A stretch of 64,000 bases of DNA from Dysgonomonas sp. PH5-45 (GCF_029893235.1 NZ_JARXWE010000011.1:1-64000), one strand, 5' to 3'. Shown: positions 1-9,510, counted from the stretch's first letter. The notes: generated by a model not told the origin, from the letters alone. Program-made: numbers and translations.

Positions 1-288
1 AAAAAGATAACAACAAGCATGACTAAAAGTTATGTTCCTTATGCTAATGCAATAGCTGAAAGGGTTAATGGTATACTTAAACAGGAGTTTTTATTGGAAG
101 ATTATCAGGTTGACATCAAGACAATGAAACTTTTGGTTAAAGATGCTGTCCGTATTTATAACACCAAAAGACCTCATTGGTCTTGTTATATGAAAACCCC
201 TGATCAAATGCATAAACAAAAAAATGTAGAGATCAGAACCTATAAAAGCAAAGATAGTTGTCGGGCTAGCCCGACAACTATCTCATAA
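1..288 (+). CDS. IS3-family transposase, C-terminal fragment (cut by window start)
   Basis: The frame is open from base 1, so the gene begins upstream of the window. The visible part is the end of an rve integrase core. The stretch 'NAIAERVNGILKQE' fits the last catalytic glutamate of the DDE triad with the basic residue about seven positions later, and 'YNTKRPHWS' with 'TPDQMHK' is the usual tail of IS3/IS150-type OrfB proteins. Such enzymes cut and join the ends of the element through a circular intermediate. The TAA stop lies just after a perfect 32-base palindrome inside the last codons. The element ends close to the 3' end of hutH on the other strand. Family assignment is good; subgroup and completeness cannot be judged. 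Confidence 0.85.
   Translation, partial: KKITTSMTKSYVPYANAIAERVNGILKQEFLLEDYQVDIKTMKLLVKDAVRIYNTKRPHWSCYMKTPDQMHKQKNVEIRTYKSKDSCRASPTTIS
252..283. repeat. Perfect 32-bp palindrome in the transposase 3' end
   Basis: AGATAGTTGTCGGGCT is followed directly by its exact reverse complement (16-base arms, no spacer). It lies in the last codons of the transposase and is followed by an AT-rich run. It could act as a bidirectional terminator that insulates the element. Function is inferred only from the symmetry. Confidence 0.7.
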
Positions 289-363
289 TTTATTAATATT
301 TTTGTCTAATAAAACCTGTAACGGCTTTTTAGGACTAGTCAAGAAAAGGTAGCGGACGGCTAT

Positions 364-1854
364 TTATACGGCAAGGTTATTCAAGAAATCGACTGTTTTT
401 TGTATTTCTTTATACATAACAACATCGTCGTCTACGAACTTCACTTCTTTCCGATAGTCGGCCAACACTTTCTCCAACACCGGAGAAGTTTTGAGCGGAC
501 GGCGGAATTCCACACCCTGCGCCGCATTCATCAACTCAACGGCAAATATATGGTTCAGGTTGTCGATAATCTTCAAGAGTTTTGTTGCCGCATTTGCTCC
601 CATGCTCACATGGTCTTCTTGTCCGTTAGACGAAACAATAGAGTCGCTCGATGCCGCATAGCAATACATCTTATTCTGGCTCACCATAGCTGCTGCCGCA
701 TACTGTGGAATCATAAATCCGGAATTGACACCGGGGTTAGCCACCAAGAATTCGGGCAATCCGCGGAATCCCATAATCAGTTGGGCAACACGGCGTTCCG
801 AAATATTTCCGAGTTCGGCAAGAGCGATAGCCAAAAAGTCGTATGTGATGGCCAAAGGCTGTCCGTGGAAGTTACCGCCCGATATAATCTTATCTTCGTC
901 GGGGAAGATGGTAGGATTGTCGGTCACGGAGTTTATCTCGGTCAGCAGTACCGAAGCCACATAGTTTATCGCATCCTTGCTCGCACCATGCACCTGAGGG
1001 ATACAACGGAACGAATATGGGTCTTGCACATGTGCTTTATGTTGAGCTACGATTTCGCTTCCTTCAAGTAGGTTGCGCATTGTTTTAGCGGTCTCTATCT
1101 GTCCGTTATGAGGACGCATCTGATGGATGCAGTCTTGGAAAGGATCGATACGCCCGTCGAAAGCTTCGAGCGAAATGGCAGCGATCAAATCCGCTTTTTT
1201 CGACAATTTGAATGCCTGCAACATAGCATAAACCCCATGCGAACTCATAAACTGTGTTCCATTGAGCAATGCCAAACCTTCCTTACTCATCAGGCGGATA
1301 GGCTCCCACCCCTTTTCTTTAAGTACGGCTTTTGCTTCGCATTTTTGTCCTTTATAATAAACTTCTCCTTCGCCGATAAGTGGCAGGAATAGGTTGGAAA
1401 GAGGAGCAAGGTCGCCCGACGCACCCAACGAACCACGATCGTAAACGATAGGCAGAATGTCGTTATTATAAAAATCCAGAATACGCTGTACGGTAACTAC
1501 CTGCACACCACTATATCCTAACGATAGGGCATGTGCTTTCAGCAGCAGCATGAGCTTAACTATAACAGGCGAAATTTCGGTACCTACGCTACAAGCGTGC
1601 GATTTTACCAAATTCTCCTGCAAGGTAGTAAGTTCGTCTTCCGAAATGCTTTTGTTGCAAAGCGAGCCAAAGCCTGTTGTGATACCATAAACAGGTGTCG
1701 ACTGCGATGCTATCTTCTTATCAAGATAATCGCGGCACTTCTGTATACGGGCAACAGCCTCTTCAGAGAGTTCAAGTTTAAGTCCGTTGTCTAATATTTG
1801 TTCAATTATCTGGAAGTCGAGTCTCCCCGACCCTATATGATATACTTGGCTCAT
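364..1854 (-). CDS. hutH: Histidine ammonia-lyase
   Basis: Removes ammonia from L-histidine to give urocanate, the first step of histidine breakdown, in the cytoplasm. At 496 residues it has the normal length. The Ala145-Ser146-Gly147 triplet in 'GSLGASGDLAPLS' is the motif that cyclises to the MIO electrophile, and 'GITTGFGS' near residue 57 and 'LLNGTQ' near 195 are conserved family segments. It is the last gene of the hut operon, three bases after the cyclodeaminase-like gene. Being last although it acts first is the usual arrangement in Bacteroidetes. The IS3 element ends 22 bases beyond the stop, and no obvious terminator is left between them. Confidence 0.97.
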   Translation of the reverse strand: MSQVYHIGSGRLDFQIIEQILDNGLKLELSEEAVARIQKCRDYLDKKIASQSTPVYGITTGFGSLCNKSISEDELTTLQENLVKSHACSVGTEISPVIVKLMLLLKAHALSLGYSGVQVVTVQRILDFYNNDILPIVYDRGSLGASGDLAPLSNLFLPLIGEGEVYYKGQKCEAKAVLKEKGWEPIRLMSKEGLALLNGTQFMSSHGVYAMLQAFKLSKKADLIAAISLEAFDGRIDPFQDCIHQMRPHNGQIETAKTMRNLLEGSEIVAQHKAHVQDPYSFRCIPQVHGASKDAINYVASVLLTEINSVTDNPTIFPDEDKIISGGNFHGQPLAITYDFLAIALAELGNISERRVAQLIMGFRGLPEFLVANPGVNSGFMIPQYAAAAMVSQNKMYCYAASSDSIVSSNGQEDHVSMGANAATKLLKIIDNLNHIFAVELMNAAQGVEFRRPLKTSPVLEKVLADYRKEVKFVDDDVVMYKEIQKTVDFLNNLAV

Positions 1855-1857
1855 AGG

Positions 1858-2481
1858 TTAAAATATTTTCTTCACTTCGGTTATCAGGCGTTGCTCTTTA
1901 GCAATGGCTTCGCTTTCCAAACGTTCAACTTCTTCTGTCAGGCGTTTCACATACTCTTCGTCTTTGATAGAAGTAAGGTTGATGCGAACGTTTAGTATTG
2001 CGCCCAAAACAGCAGTACGCGCAGTCATGATACCCACACATGCGTCTGTTATGGCATTTTGGTTGCCATCGGCAGCCACTTGCGCAATAATATCCATCAA
2101 GGCGCAGGCCTTGCGTGCCACTTCCAAAGGAATTTCGGCAGCAATTTTTGTTGCGTCCTGTATCTGCTGGCTGCGCACAGCTTTTTCTTCGTCTGTTTCT
2201 TTAGGCAATTTGAAGGCATCGAATACTTTGTTGTAAGCGTCCGAGTCGGCATCAATATCATTGATAAAACCTTTCTGATAGTTTGCAGCAGCAGCAGCAA
2301 TATCTTTCATGAGGGTTTCTTTGTCTTCGTATTTTTTACGGCCGATTGTAAGGTTTGCAACCATCTCTGTCAGAGCCGAAGCTATCGCTGCGCTCAAAGC
2401 CGCAACACTACCCCCTCCGGGAACGGGGTCACTGCCGGCTGTTTTATCTAAAAATCCTTTTACGGTTAAATCTACTAACAT
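1858..2481 (-). CDS. fchA: Cyclodeaminase/cyclohydrolase family protein (FTCD C-domain type)
   Basis: A 207-residue all-helical protein of the formiminotransferase-cyclodeaminase C-terminal family. The N-terminal 'PVPGGGSVAALSAAIASAL' is the folate-binding glycine-rich signature. In the pathway it would convert 5-formimino-tetrahydrofolate to 5,10-methenyl-tetrahydrofolate and ammonia, acting after the separate formimidoyltransferase at 3877-4773. Animals fuse these two activities; here they are separate genes in one operon. The family also contains methenyl-THF cyclohydrolases (FchA), so the exact reaction is inferred from context. Spacing to hutH is three bases. Confidence 0.9.
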   Translation of the reverse strand: MLVDLTVKGFLDKTAGSDPVPGGGSVAALSAAIASALTEMVANLTIGRKKYEDKETLMKDIAAAAANYQKGFINDIDADSDAYNKVFDAFKLPKETDEEKAVRSQQIQDATKIAAEIPLEVARKACALMDIIAQVAADGNQNAITDACVGIMTARTAVLGAILNVRINLTSIKDEEYVKRLTEEVERLESEAIAKEQRLITEVKKIF

Positions 2482-2511
2482 AATATTATTCTGTTTGTTT
2501 TATTTATTCTA

Positions 2512-3777
2512 TTACTTGTTTAAATCTGGCGAAACTACCACTTCGCCCCTTTTCACAACTGTTTCCACAATATTCATTCCTATATGATAAGGCAGGAATT
2601 TGTAAGAAGGGAATTCAAGGATAGCCAAGTCGCCCAACTTGCCTACGTCTATGCTACCCACCTTGTCGGCACGGCCTACGGCGGCGGCGGCATTGATTGT
2701 AAGCGCTGTAACGGCTTCTTCGGGCGAAAGCTTCATATAAATACATGCCAAAGCAAAAGTAAGCGGAATGGAGCAGGTAAAACTGCTTCCCGGATTGAGG
2801 TCGGTAGCCAAAGCAACGGCACAGCCGGCGTCAATCATTTCGCGTCCCCGGGCATAGTGTTCTTTCAGCGAGAATGCGGTACAAGGCAGCAGTGTTGCCA
2901 CCACATCATTGTCGCGCATATCGGCAATACCACGGTCGGATGCTTGCAGCAGATGGTCGGCCGAGAGTGCCCCCATTTCGGCAGCAAGTTCTGCTCCGCC
3001 AATGCAAACAATTTCGTCGGCATGAACTTTCAGTTTGAAGCCCATCTCTTTTGCGGCTGTCAGGTAACGGCGCGATTGCTCTATGTCGAACACGTTTTTC
3101 TCGCAGAATATGTCGCAGCATTCAGCAAGTCCTTTTTCCTTAACAAAAGGCATTACTTCGCGGATCATATAATCGATAAATTCGTCTTCTTTCCCCTTAT
3201 ATTCGGCAGGGGTGGCATGTGCGCCCATGAATGTACTTACTACATCAACCGGATGCTCAGCATTGAGGGTAGTCATTACTTCGAGCTGTTTCAGCTCGGT
3301 TTCTTTGTTCATCCCGTATCCGCTTTTGCCTTCAACGGTGGTAACACCCATAGTCAGCATTTTATCCAAACGCTTACGTGCTGTGTCTTTCAGGTCGCCA
3401 AACGATGCGTTGCGGGTAGCTGTCATTGTGTTGTGGATGCCTCCTCCGCGTTCCATGATCGACATATATGTGTCGCCACGCATACGCCACGAAAATTCCT
3501 CTTCGCGATATCCTCCAAAAACAAAGTGTGTATGCGAGTCTATAAAACCGGGCAACACAGTTTTGCCTTTAGCGTCTATCGTCCTGTAAAGAGAAAGATC
3601 CAGGGCGGGCATATCTTTGTCGTTACCAACAAAGGAGATTATCCCGTCGGTAACGACAACTGTTCCATTCTCAATCACATGCAAATCGTTCATGGCAGCA
3701 ACGCCTTTCTTGGCTGTCTTTCCGCTACATGTAACTACTTGCGACGCGTTTTTGATAATGATGTTTCCTTTCTTCAT
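2512..3777 (-). CDS. hutI: Imidazolonepropionase
   Basis: Hydrolyses 4-imidazolone-5-propionate to N-formimino-L-glutamate, step three of histidine degradation. The protein has 421 residues and an amidohydrolase fold. The metal-binding His82-x-His84 sits in 'DSHTHFVFGG', a later metal histidine in 'LKVHADE', and the catalytic aspartate in 'LATDLNPGS'. It lies between the formimidoyltransferase and the cyclodeaminase-like gene, with about 100 bases upstream and 30 downstream, so it is very likely on the common hut transcript. Confidence 0.96.
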   Translation of the reverse strand: MKKGNIIIKNASQVVTCSGKTAKKGVAAMNDLHVIENGTVVVTDGIISFVGNDKDMPALDLSLYRTIDAKGKTVLPGFIDSHTHFVFGGYREEEFSWRMRGDTYMSIMERGGGIHNTMTATRNASFGDLKDTARKRLDKMLTMGVTTVEGKSGYGMNKETELKQLEVMTTLNAEHPVDVVSTFMGAHATPAEYKGKEDEFIDYMIREVMPFVKEKGLAECCDIFCEKNVFDIEQSRRYLTAAKEMGFKLKVHADEIVCIGGAELAAEMGALSADHLLQASDRGIADMRDNDVVATLLPCTAFSLKEHYARGREMIDAGCAVALATDLNPGSSFTCSIPLTFALACIYMKLSPEEAVTALTINAAAAVGRADKVGSIDVGKLGDLAILEFPSYKFLPYHIGMNIVETVVKRGEVVVSPDLNK

Positions 3778-3876
3778 ATTGTAAGTACAAGATGATGGTT
3801 CAATAATTTGTTTCCGTAAGCAAGCTGCTTATTGCTATCACACTTACTGAAGCAGTAAAAAAGGTCTGCTACCTTA

Positions 3877-4773
3877 TTACTCCATCAAGTGGGTTTCAAG
3901 AATTTGTTTTGTTGAGAAATTTTCTATCCCAAGATAATATTCGGCCGTATCGACCAATGCTTGCATAGGTACAAGACCTACTATCTCACTGCCGGCAATG
4001 GTTACACCATAGCGTTGAGCTTCTATACGTGTAAGTTCATGCGCACGGTAAATAGCTGTTTTGGTATAGTCGGTCAGGTTCATAGATACCTGAACAATGC
4101 CACGGTCGGTAAGTTCTACGCCCATAGCTTTGCAAAAACGCAAACCGCCACCAATATGACGTATTTTCTTTGCAATAGCATCAGCAACATCCATACGGTT
4201 TGTATTCAAGTTGATGTTATACGCAACCAAAGGCATACGTGCACCTATAACCGTACCTCCGGCTGTTGGGTGAGGTTGAGCAGGGCCAAAATCGGCATGC
4301 CATTCGGCTTGAGTCATTTTTTCTTTCAAACCTTCGTACTCTCCTTTGCGGATAACGGCAAGATTCTCACGATAAGGCGCAGAAGCAGCTTTTTCGTATA
4401 GGAACATAGGTATTCCGTAGCGGTCGGCAACTTCTTTGGCTACATCTTTAGCCATTTGTACGGCTTCTTCCATAGTCACGTCTTTGATAGGGATAAAAGG
4501 CACAACATCAGTAGCACCCATACGTGGGTGCTGTCCTTGGTGTGTGTTCAGGTCTATCAATTCGGTTGCTGTTCCGATGGCAGCAATAACCGCTTTTTTC
4601 AATGCTTCGGGTTCGCCTACAACGGTTACCACCATACGGTTATGGTCTTGGTCGGTACTGTAGTCCAATAGCTTAACACCTTCTTTTGCACGGAAGTTAT
4701 CAACAATTTTTTCAATTTTGTTCAAGTCGCGTCCTTCGCTAAAATTAGGTACGCATTCAACGATTTTAGGCAT
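3877..4773 (-). CDS. ftcD: Glutamate formimidoyltransferase
   Basis: Transfers the formimino group from formiminoglutamate to tetrahydrofolate, yielding glutamate. The 298 residues correspond to the formiminotransferase N- and C-subdomains of animal FTCD without the cyclodeaminase part. 'ECVPNFSEGRD' at residues 6-16 is the family start, and 'NTHQGQHPRMGATD' holds His82, the position of the catalytic histidine in the animal enzyme. It is the fourth step of the hut operon and sits between an unknown secreted-protein gene and hutI. This pathway version recovers the one-carbon unit instead of releasing formamide. Confidence 0.95.
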   Translation of the reverse strand: MPKIVECVPNFSEGRDLNKIEKIVDNFRAKEGVKLLDYSTDQDHNRMVVTVVGEPEALKKAVIAAIGTATELIDLNTHQGQHPRMGATDVVPFIPIKDVTMEEAVQMAKDVAKEVADRYGIPMFLYEKAASAPYRENLAVIRKGEYEGLKEKMTQAEWHADFGPAQPHPTAGGTVIGARMPLVAYNINLNTNRMDVADAIAKKIRHIGGGLRFCKAMGVELTDRGIVQVSMNLTDYTKTAIYRAHELTRIEAQRYGVTIAGSEIVGLVPMQALVDTAEYYLGIENFSTKQILETHLME

Positions 4774-4787
4774 GATTGTTTATTATT

Positions 4788-5633
4788 TTAGTTTGATTTA
4801 TTTTTGTTAGATATCTTATTAAAAGCTTCGCGGGTTAAAACCGCAGCTTCATTATCCTTACAATCCCAAATTGTAACATAGTTTTCGGAGATTACATAAT
4901 ATTGCTCCCAATTTGTGTACTTTGAGTATAACATTAAAGTACATACATCTGTGGGTGTAATAAAATCGCCTGTTGTTGGGAGATGCGAATGCATACCTCC
5001 TACCAACTCTTTTCCATCCTCAGCCTCATACGAAGTAAAAATGATGTTGTTATGGATACTTTTTTTCTTTCGTAAATTATTCTTTTTATCGAAAGTTAGT
5101 AAATAATCATTCCCAAAAATAACGACTCCTGTTTCGATTGGCCCTGTAAGTATATAAACTTTTTTCTCTCCTTTGTAAACAAGTGGGATGAAATTGAGGT
5201 TTGTTTTTTTATAATACTTAAAAAGAGTATCCGTTTGAGCTTCCGCTAATGCTTTTTGCCGTATTATGTATAAAGAGTTTTCCTCTTCAGTAAATCCTCT
5301 TTCTCCAATATTAATAGTCGCTGAGTTTAAATTAAATGTTTTATCGAAAGTGATATTCCCTATTATCTTTGGAATATCTCCTTTTCCAAAAAACACACAC
5401 CTTGTAGAATCGGAAGTTGCCGGATAGGAAAAATATCCTTGAATATCATTCCTTTTATCTCCACAATGTTCAAGAAACAAATCTGTTCCATGCCACGATG
5501 CCATTTCCAAACGATATAAATACTCCCCTTCTTCTACTATAGAAATAACCTTTTTCTGAGCCTTACTTTGCCCATGAGACAATAACGAAGGTCCCAACAA
5601 AAGGAATAAAAACAACAACTTAATTAATCTCAT
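4788..5633 (-). CDS. Secreted protein of unknown function inside the hut operon
   Basis: I do not recognise this 281-residue protein. The N-terminus (Met-Arg, then a run of Leu/Phe to about residue 18, then 'SHGQS') is a Sec signal peptide ending near Gln22. The body is rich in charged residues and Asn with scattered aromatic residues, and there is no transmembrane segment afterwards. Its start codon overlaps the hutU stop (ATGA at 5630-5633), so translation is coupled, and the formimidoyltransferase gene follows 14 bases after its end. The coding sequence is visibly more AT-rich than the hut genes on either side, which may mean later acquisition. A link to histidine use is suggested by position only. 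Confidence 0.8.
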   Translation of the reverse strand: MRLIKLLFLFLLLGPSLLSHGQSKAQKKVISIVEEGEYLYRLEMASWHGTDLFLEHCGDKRNDIQGYFSYPATSDSTRCVFFGKGDIPKIIGNITFDKTFNLNSATINIGERGFTEEENSLYIIRQKALAEAQTDTLFKYYKKTNLNFIPLVYKGEKKVYILTGPIETGVVIFGNDYLLTFDKKNNLRKKKSIHNNIIFTSYEAEDGKELVGGMHSHLPTTGDFITPTDVCTLMLYSKYTNWEQYYVISENYVTIWDCKDNEAAVLTREAFNKISNKNKSN

Positions 5634-7615
5634 TTTTTCAACAATTCTTTTATATAATCCTCATCGGCAACAAAAGGCATGGTGATGTGATAACCATCGG
5701 CATGAGTCTGATTGAACGACTCGCATGTTTCGATGGCATTCTCGTTACGTGCCCACGAACGGCGGGCAACACCGCCCATCACGTCCCAAAGCATAGCCGA
5801 ACGGATAATATCATCAATGCGCTTGCTACCATCGCAAACAAGGCCGAAGCCGCCGTTTATCGACTTGCCGATACCCACACCTCCACCGTTGTGTAACGCA
5901 ATAAGGCTCATACCACGGGCTGCATTTCCGGCATAGCATTGCATAGCCATATCGGCCATGACGTTGCTACCGTCTTTGATGTTGGCTGTTTCGCGGAAAG
6001 GCGAATCTGTGCCGCTCACATCGTGGTGGTCGCGTCCCAACATGATAGGGCCAACTTCTCCATCGCGCACCAATTGGTTGAAACGGAGTGCTATATTCAT
6101 CCGGCCCAAAGCATCCTGATAGAGAATACGTGCTTGCGTACCCACCACCAATTGATTCTTTTCGGCATCACGTATCCAGTCGTAATTATCTTTATCCTGA
6201 CCACGGCGTGTAGGGTCTATACACTCCATCGCAGCTTTGTCGGTACGGATAAGGTCTTCGTGCTTACCGCTGAGGCAAACCCAACGGAACGGGCCGTAGC
6301 CATAGTCGAACAACTCTGGGCCCATAATATCCTCTACGTACGATGGCCAGATGAAGCCGTCTTTATCGTCAACTCCGTTGAACGATATTTCTTTCACGCC
6401 CGCATCGAAAATAGATTTCATGAAGGCATTACCATAATCGAAGAAATATGTTCCTTTTGCCACAAGTTTTTTGATAACTTCATAATGACGTTTCAGCGAT
6501 TGATCTACCAAACGGCAGAACTCGTCACGGTCTTCGGCAAGTAAGCGGGTACGCTCTTCGAACGAAATTCCGGCAGGGCAATATCCTCCGCTGTAAACCG
6601 CATGGCACGAAGTCTGATCGGATAGTAGTTCTATATGTATATTCTCTTTTTCGGCATACTCCAACAGGTCTATAATATTTCCGTGGAAAGCTATTGAGCA
6701 AGGAACTTTCTCGGCAATGGCTTTGCGGGCTATGCTGAAAGCTTCTTCCATGTTGGCCGTAGCATGTTGTACCCATCCTTGATTCAGGCGGGTTTCTATA
6801 CGCGAGTAGTCTACTTCGGCTATGATGGCAACTGCTCCGGCAATTTCCGCAGCTTTTGGCTGAGCGCCACTCATACCTCCCAATCCGGACGATATGAACA
6901 TGTGTCCCGCCAAGTTTTTATCTTGTGGAATACCCAATTTTTTGCGACCGGCATTCAGAAGGGTATTGAACGTTCCGTGAACAATTCCTTGCGGGCCAAT
7001 GTACATCCATCCACCGGCAGTCATCTGTCCGTAGTTGGCTACACCCATCTGGGCTGCAATTTCCCAATCCTTCTGATTGTCGAACTCGCCCACCATCATC
7101 GAGTTGGTGATGATTACACGGGGAGCTTCGGGTTTCGATTTAAATAATCCGAGCGGATGCCCCGATTCCACAACAAGCGTCTGCTCGTTGGTCATCACTT
7201 CCAGATACTTCATTATCAGCTTGTATTGCATCCAGTTCTGACACACCTGTCCCGTTTCGCCATAAGTAACCAGTTCGTAAGGATACAGAGCGATATCGAA
7301 ACACAGGTTATTGTCTATCATTACCTGAAAGGCTTTCCCTTCGATACAGTTTCCTTTGTATTCGTCGATAGGCTTCGCTTTCAAATCGCCTTGAGGGCGG
7401 TAGCGGTATCCATAAATACGTCCATAGGTTCTTAGCTCTTTCAGAAATTCGGGAGCAAGTGTTTCATGGAGTTCGTTAGGAATGTAACGCAAAGCGTTTT
7501 TCAGGGCTGTTACTGTTTGCTGTGGTGTTAGCTTGTATCCGCGGTCGGGAGCGCGGCGTATTCCTTCAACAAAAGAAGGATAGTCAGGAAGTAGATTATC
7601 TAATTTTATTTCCAT
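5630..7615 (-). CDS. hutU: Urocanate hydratase
   Basis: Adds water to urocanate with tightly bound NAD+ as electrophile, producing imidazolonepropionate. I start it at the ATG at 7613-7615 ('MEIKLDNLLPDYP', 661 residues). An in-frame upstream codon would add 27 residues with no family resemblance. Bacteroidetes enzymes are longer than the ~555-residue Pseudomonas/Bacillus type, and this length fits them. 'SSGLGGMSGAQPKAA' is the NAD-binding glycine-rich segment, and 'YSGGYCPAG' and 'ALHNGGGVGIG' are conserved. First gene of the hut operon. A near-match to the promoter -7 box (TAATTTCG) lies about 25 bases upstream. Confidence 0.96.
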   Translation of the reverse strand: MEIKLDNLLPDYPSFVEGIRRAPDRGYKLTPQQTVTALKNALRYIPNELHETLAPEFLKELRTYGRIYGYRYRPQGDLKAKPIDEYKGNCIEGKAFQVMIDNNLCFDIALYPYELVTYGETGQVCQNWMQYKLIMKYLEVMTNEQTLVVESGHPLGLFKSKPEAPRVIITNSMMVGEFDNQKDWEIAAQMGVANYGQMTAGGWMYIGPQGIVHGTFNTLLNAGRKKLGIPQDKNLAGHMFISSGLGGMSGAQPKAAEIAGAVAIIAEVDYSRIETRLNQGWVQHATANMEEAFSIARKAIAEKVPCSIAFHGNIIDLLEYAEKENIHIELLSDQTSCHAVYSGGYCPAGISFEERTRLLAEDRDEFCRLVDQSLKRHYEVIKKLVAKGTYFFDYGNAFMKSIFDAGVKEISFNGVDDKDGFIWPSYVEDIMGPELFDYGYGPFRWVCLSGKHEDLIRTDKAAMECIDPTRRGQDKDNYDWIRDAEKNQLVVGTQARILYQDALGRMNIALRFNQLVRDGEVGPIMLGRDHHDVSGTDSPFRETANIKDGSNVMADMAMQCYAGNAARGMSLIALHNGGGVGIGKSINGGFGLVCDGSKRIDDIIRSAMLWDVMGGVARRSWARNENAIETCESFNQTHADGYHITMPFVADEDYIKELLKK

Positions 7616-7848
7616 ATTATAAAGTATGTATTTTACTAATTTTGCGAAATTAAGCCATATATTCCGTTCGGGGAAAATATCCAATATGTTTTGCACTATA
7701 TTTCAAGGGGCGAAGATAGCCAAAATTATCAAAATGAAATCATAATTATCTTTGTCAAACCTGAAAGAAGATTTAAAATAACACAGAAAGTCTTATCCCA
7801 CCACACGCCCCTCTTCTTTTTGCCATACAAGTTTGCACAGACAAATAT

Positions 7849-9510
7849 TTATAATTTATCCGCCAAATTACGGGGCAGGTAAAAGGTATCGTTCTTGTCA
7901 ATATAAACTGTTACCGAACCCAACTCGAATTGTTTTCCATTCAGGAAGGCTATCGACTTAAATGCCGGAACAATCAACACGTTTTTTCCTTTTTTAACAA
8001 CAAGTTCAGGAAAACCCTTTGTCTTATTTATGCTGAAGTCCAAACCTTTAAAAACATCTCTATGCTTGGTAAAAATAGCGGCTGTCATATCTTCCAGAGG
8101 TTGAGTTAATCCTACGGCATCGAACAGGTATTGGTTTATCTCCACATTGGTGTTCATTCCCACCGGAATATCCCCTTCGGGATGGTAAGCGGCAAGAAAA
8201 ACCTCCTCGCCCGTATGCCCTCCTGTGGTGAAGCCAAAATAGGTGCGCGAGTTCATTATCTTAACTAATGTGGAACCCATGCTGACGCTACCGCTTGCTT
8301 CCATATAATTGGCAGCTTTTTTATAGTTTCGCGACCGAAGCAGAAGGCTGTATTCCTCCTCAGTCAAATCTATGTCGGTATATTGCTTAACAACGGTTTT
8401 TATATCTTCGGGGCTGGTTGTGAGTAAAATTTGCTCCAAGCCTTCGGAAGTTTTTTTGTATTGAGATACATTGGCAAACAATTCATCGAATGTCTTTTTA
8501 TCGTATCCGCTTGTGGAACGGTTATTCCCTATCGAAAAACCGCTATTGCCATGGTCGGGCAAGACGATAACGGTTGTTTCACCATTCTTTAGGGCAAAGT
8601 CCATGGCTACGCCTACGGCACGGTCGAAAGCCAGATATTCGGTGATACACCCCACCGCATCGTTGGCATGGGCAGCCCAATCAACTTTACTACCCTCAAC
8701 CATAAGGAAGAATCCGTTTTCGTTTCCCGACAGCAGATCAATAGCCTTTCCCGTCATTTCGGCAAGGGATGGGATTTGCGTTGTATCGCGGTCTAAATCG
8801 TAAGGATGTTCACGGTCGCAAAACAATGCCCAAGCCTTGCTGCCTTTTTCAATATCACGAAAATCCTTCAAGCTGTTTTGTACAAGTCTTGTGCCCGTTG
8901 TTTTGAGGCGTTGTTTAATATCGTTGGTCAGAATATTGTTTCCCCCGCCAAACATTACATCTAAGTCTTGATAGGCTATTTGCGATGCCAGATAATCGTA
9001 TTTCCCCCGGTTATAATAGTGCGCCGCACAATCGGCCGGCGTAGCATGAGGAAATTCAACGGTTGCGACCAATCCTGTGGCTTTATTCAACTGCCGGCGT
9101 GCCGCTTCGAGTATCGTTGCTAAGGGTTGATAGGCTTTTGCGGGATCGACAGTCACCAAATCGTTCCCGGGATCGGCCACCGGATAAATGGCTACATTGC
9201 TCGTCCGTTGAGGCATACCCGTCATATAGCAAGACGTTGTAGGTGCAGAATCGCCTATCGGGGCGTTCGACGAGAAAGTCTTTACCGTTCCGCACAGATA
9301 AGGGTCGATAGCTAAACGTTCACCCCCCTGTTTATTGTAAATCTGATACCACCGGGCAGCCGAAACAACCCCGATGGATGTTCCGTCGGGAATCATTACA
9401 ATCACATTTTTTGTCGGCTTAACAGGTCGGCGGTACTGCCCCTGTGCAAAAACAGATACCACCAACAACGAGATTGCCAAACTCAAAAAAAACTTTCTTG
9501 CAAATTCCAT
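7849..9510 (-). CDS. Alkaline phosphatase, exported
   Basis: A phosphate monoesterase of the PhoA/alkaline phosphatase superfamily, exported to the periplasm. I choose the start at 9508-9510 (MEFARKFFLSLA...), which gives a normal signal peptide ending near 'VFAQG' (residue 24). A longer frame adds 17 charged residues before it. 'MIPDGTS' (residues 39-45) carries the first metal aspartate, Asp87-Ser88-Ala89 the nucleophilic serine, 'VEGSKVDWAAHAND' further metal ligands, 'LPDHGNSG' the Asp-His pair, and 'TGGHTGEEV' the last metal histidine. Length 553. It stands alone between the hut operon and the tRNA genes. Phosphate control is likely for the family, but I see no operator. Confidence 0.93.
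   Translation of the reverse strand: MEFARKFFLSLAISLLVVSVFAQGQYRRPVKPTKNVIVMIPDGTSIGVVSAARWYQIYNKQGGERLAIDPYLCGTVKTFSSNAPIGDSAPTTSCYMTGMPQRTSNVAIYPVADPGNDLVTVDPAKAYQPLATILEAARRQLNKATGLVATVEFPHATPADCAAHYYNRGKYDYLASQIAYQDLDVMFGGGNNILTNDIKQRLKTTGTRLVQNSLKDFRDIEKGSKAWALFCDREHPYDLDRDTTQIPSLAEMTGKAIDLLSGNENGFFLMVEGSKVDWAAHANDAVGCITEYLAFDRAVGVAMDFALKNGETTVIVLPDHGNSGFSIGNNRSTSGYDKKTFDELFANVSQYKKTSEGLEQILLTTSPEDIKTVVKQYTDIDLTEEEYSLLLRSRNYKKAANYMEASGSVSMGSTLVKIMNSRTYFGFTTGGHTGEEVFLAAYHPEGDIPVGMNTNVEINQYLFDAVGLTQPLEDMTAAIFTKHRDVFKGLDFSINKTKGFPELVVKKGKNVLIVPAFKSIAFLNGKQFELGSVTVYIDKNDTFYLPRNLADKL

Larger units (their letters stand above)
1..341 (+). mobile_element. Right part of an IS3-family insertion sequence
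   Basis: The transposase end is followed by about 50 bases that finish in ...GGACTAGTCA at 332-341. A terminal CA is what IS3-family right ends normally show, so I place the boundary there. The left end and any target duplication lie outside the window, so the boundary is inferred. Only 22 bases separate it from the hutH stop. Confidence 0.6.

Noticed and set aside
400-1071. 223-codon plus-strand frame over hutH
   Set aside because: It is the antisense of a highly conserved enzyme gene and has no recognisable protein features.
2584-3795. 403-codon plus-strand frame over hutI
   Set aside because: Long only because of codon bias in hutI; Cys/His-rich random composition and exactly antisense to a certain gene.
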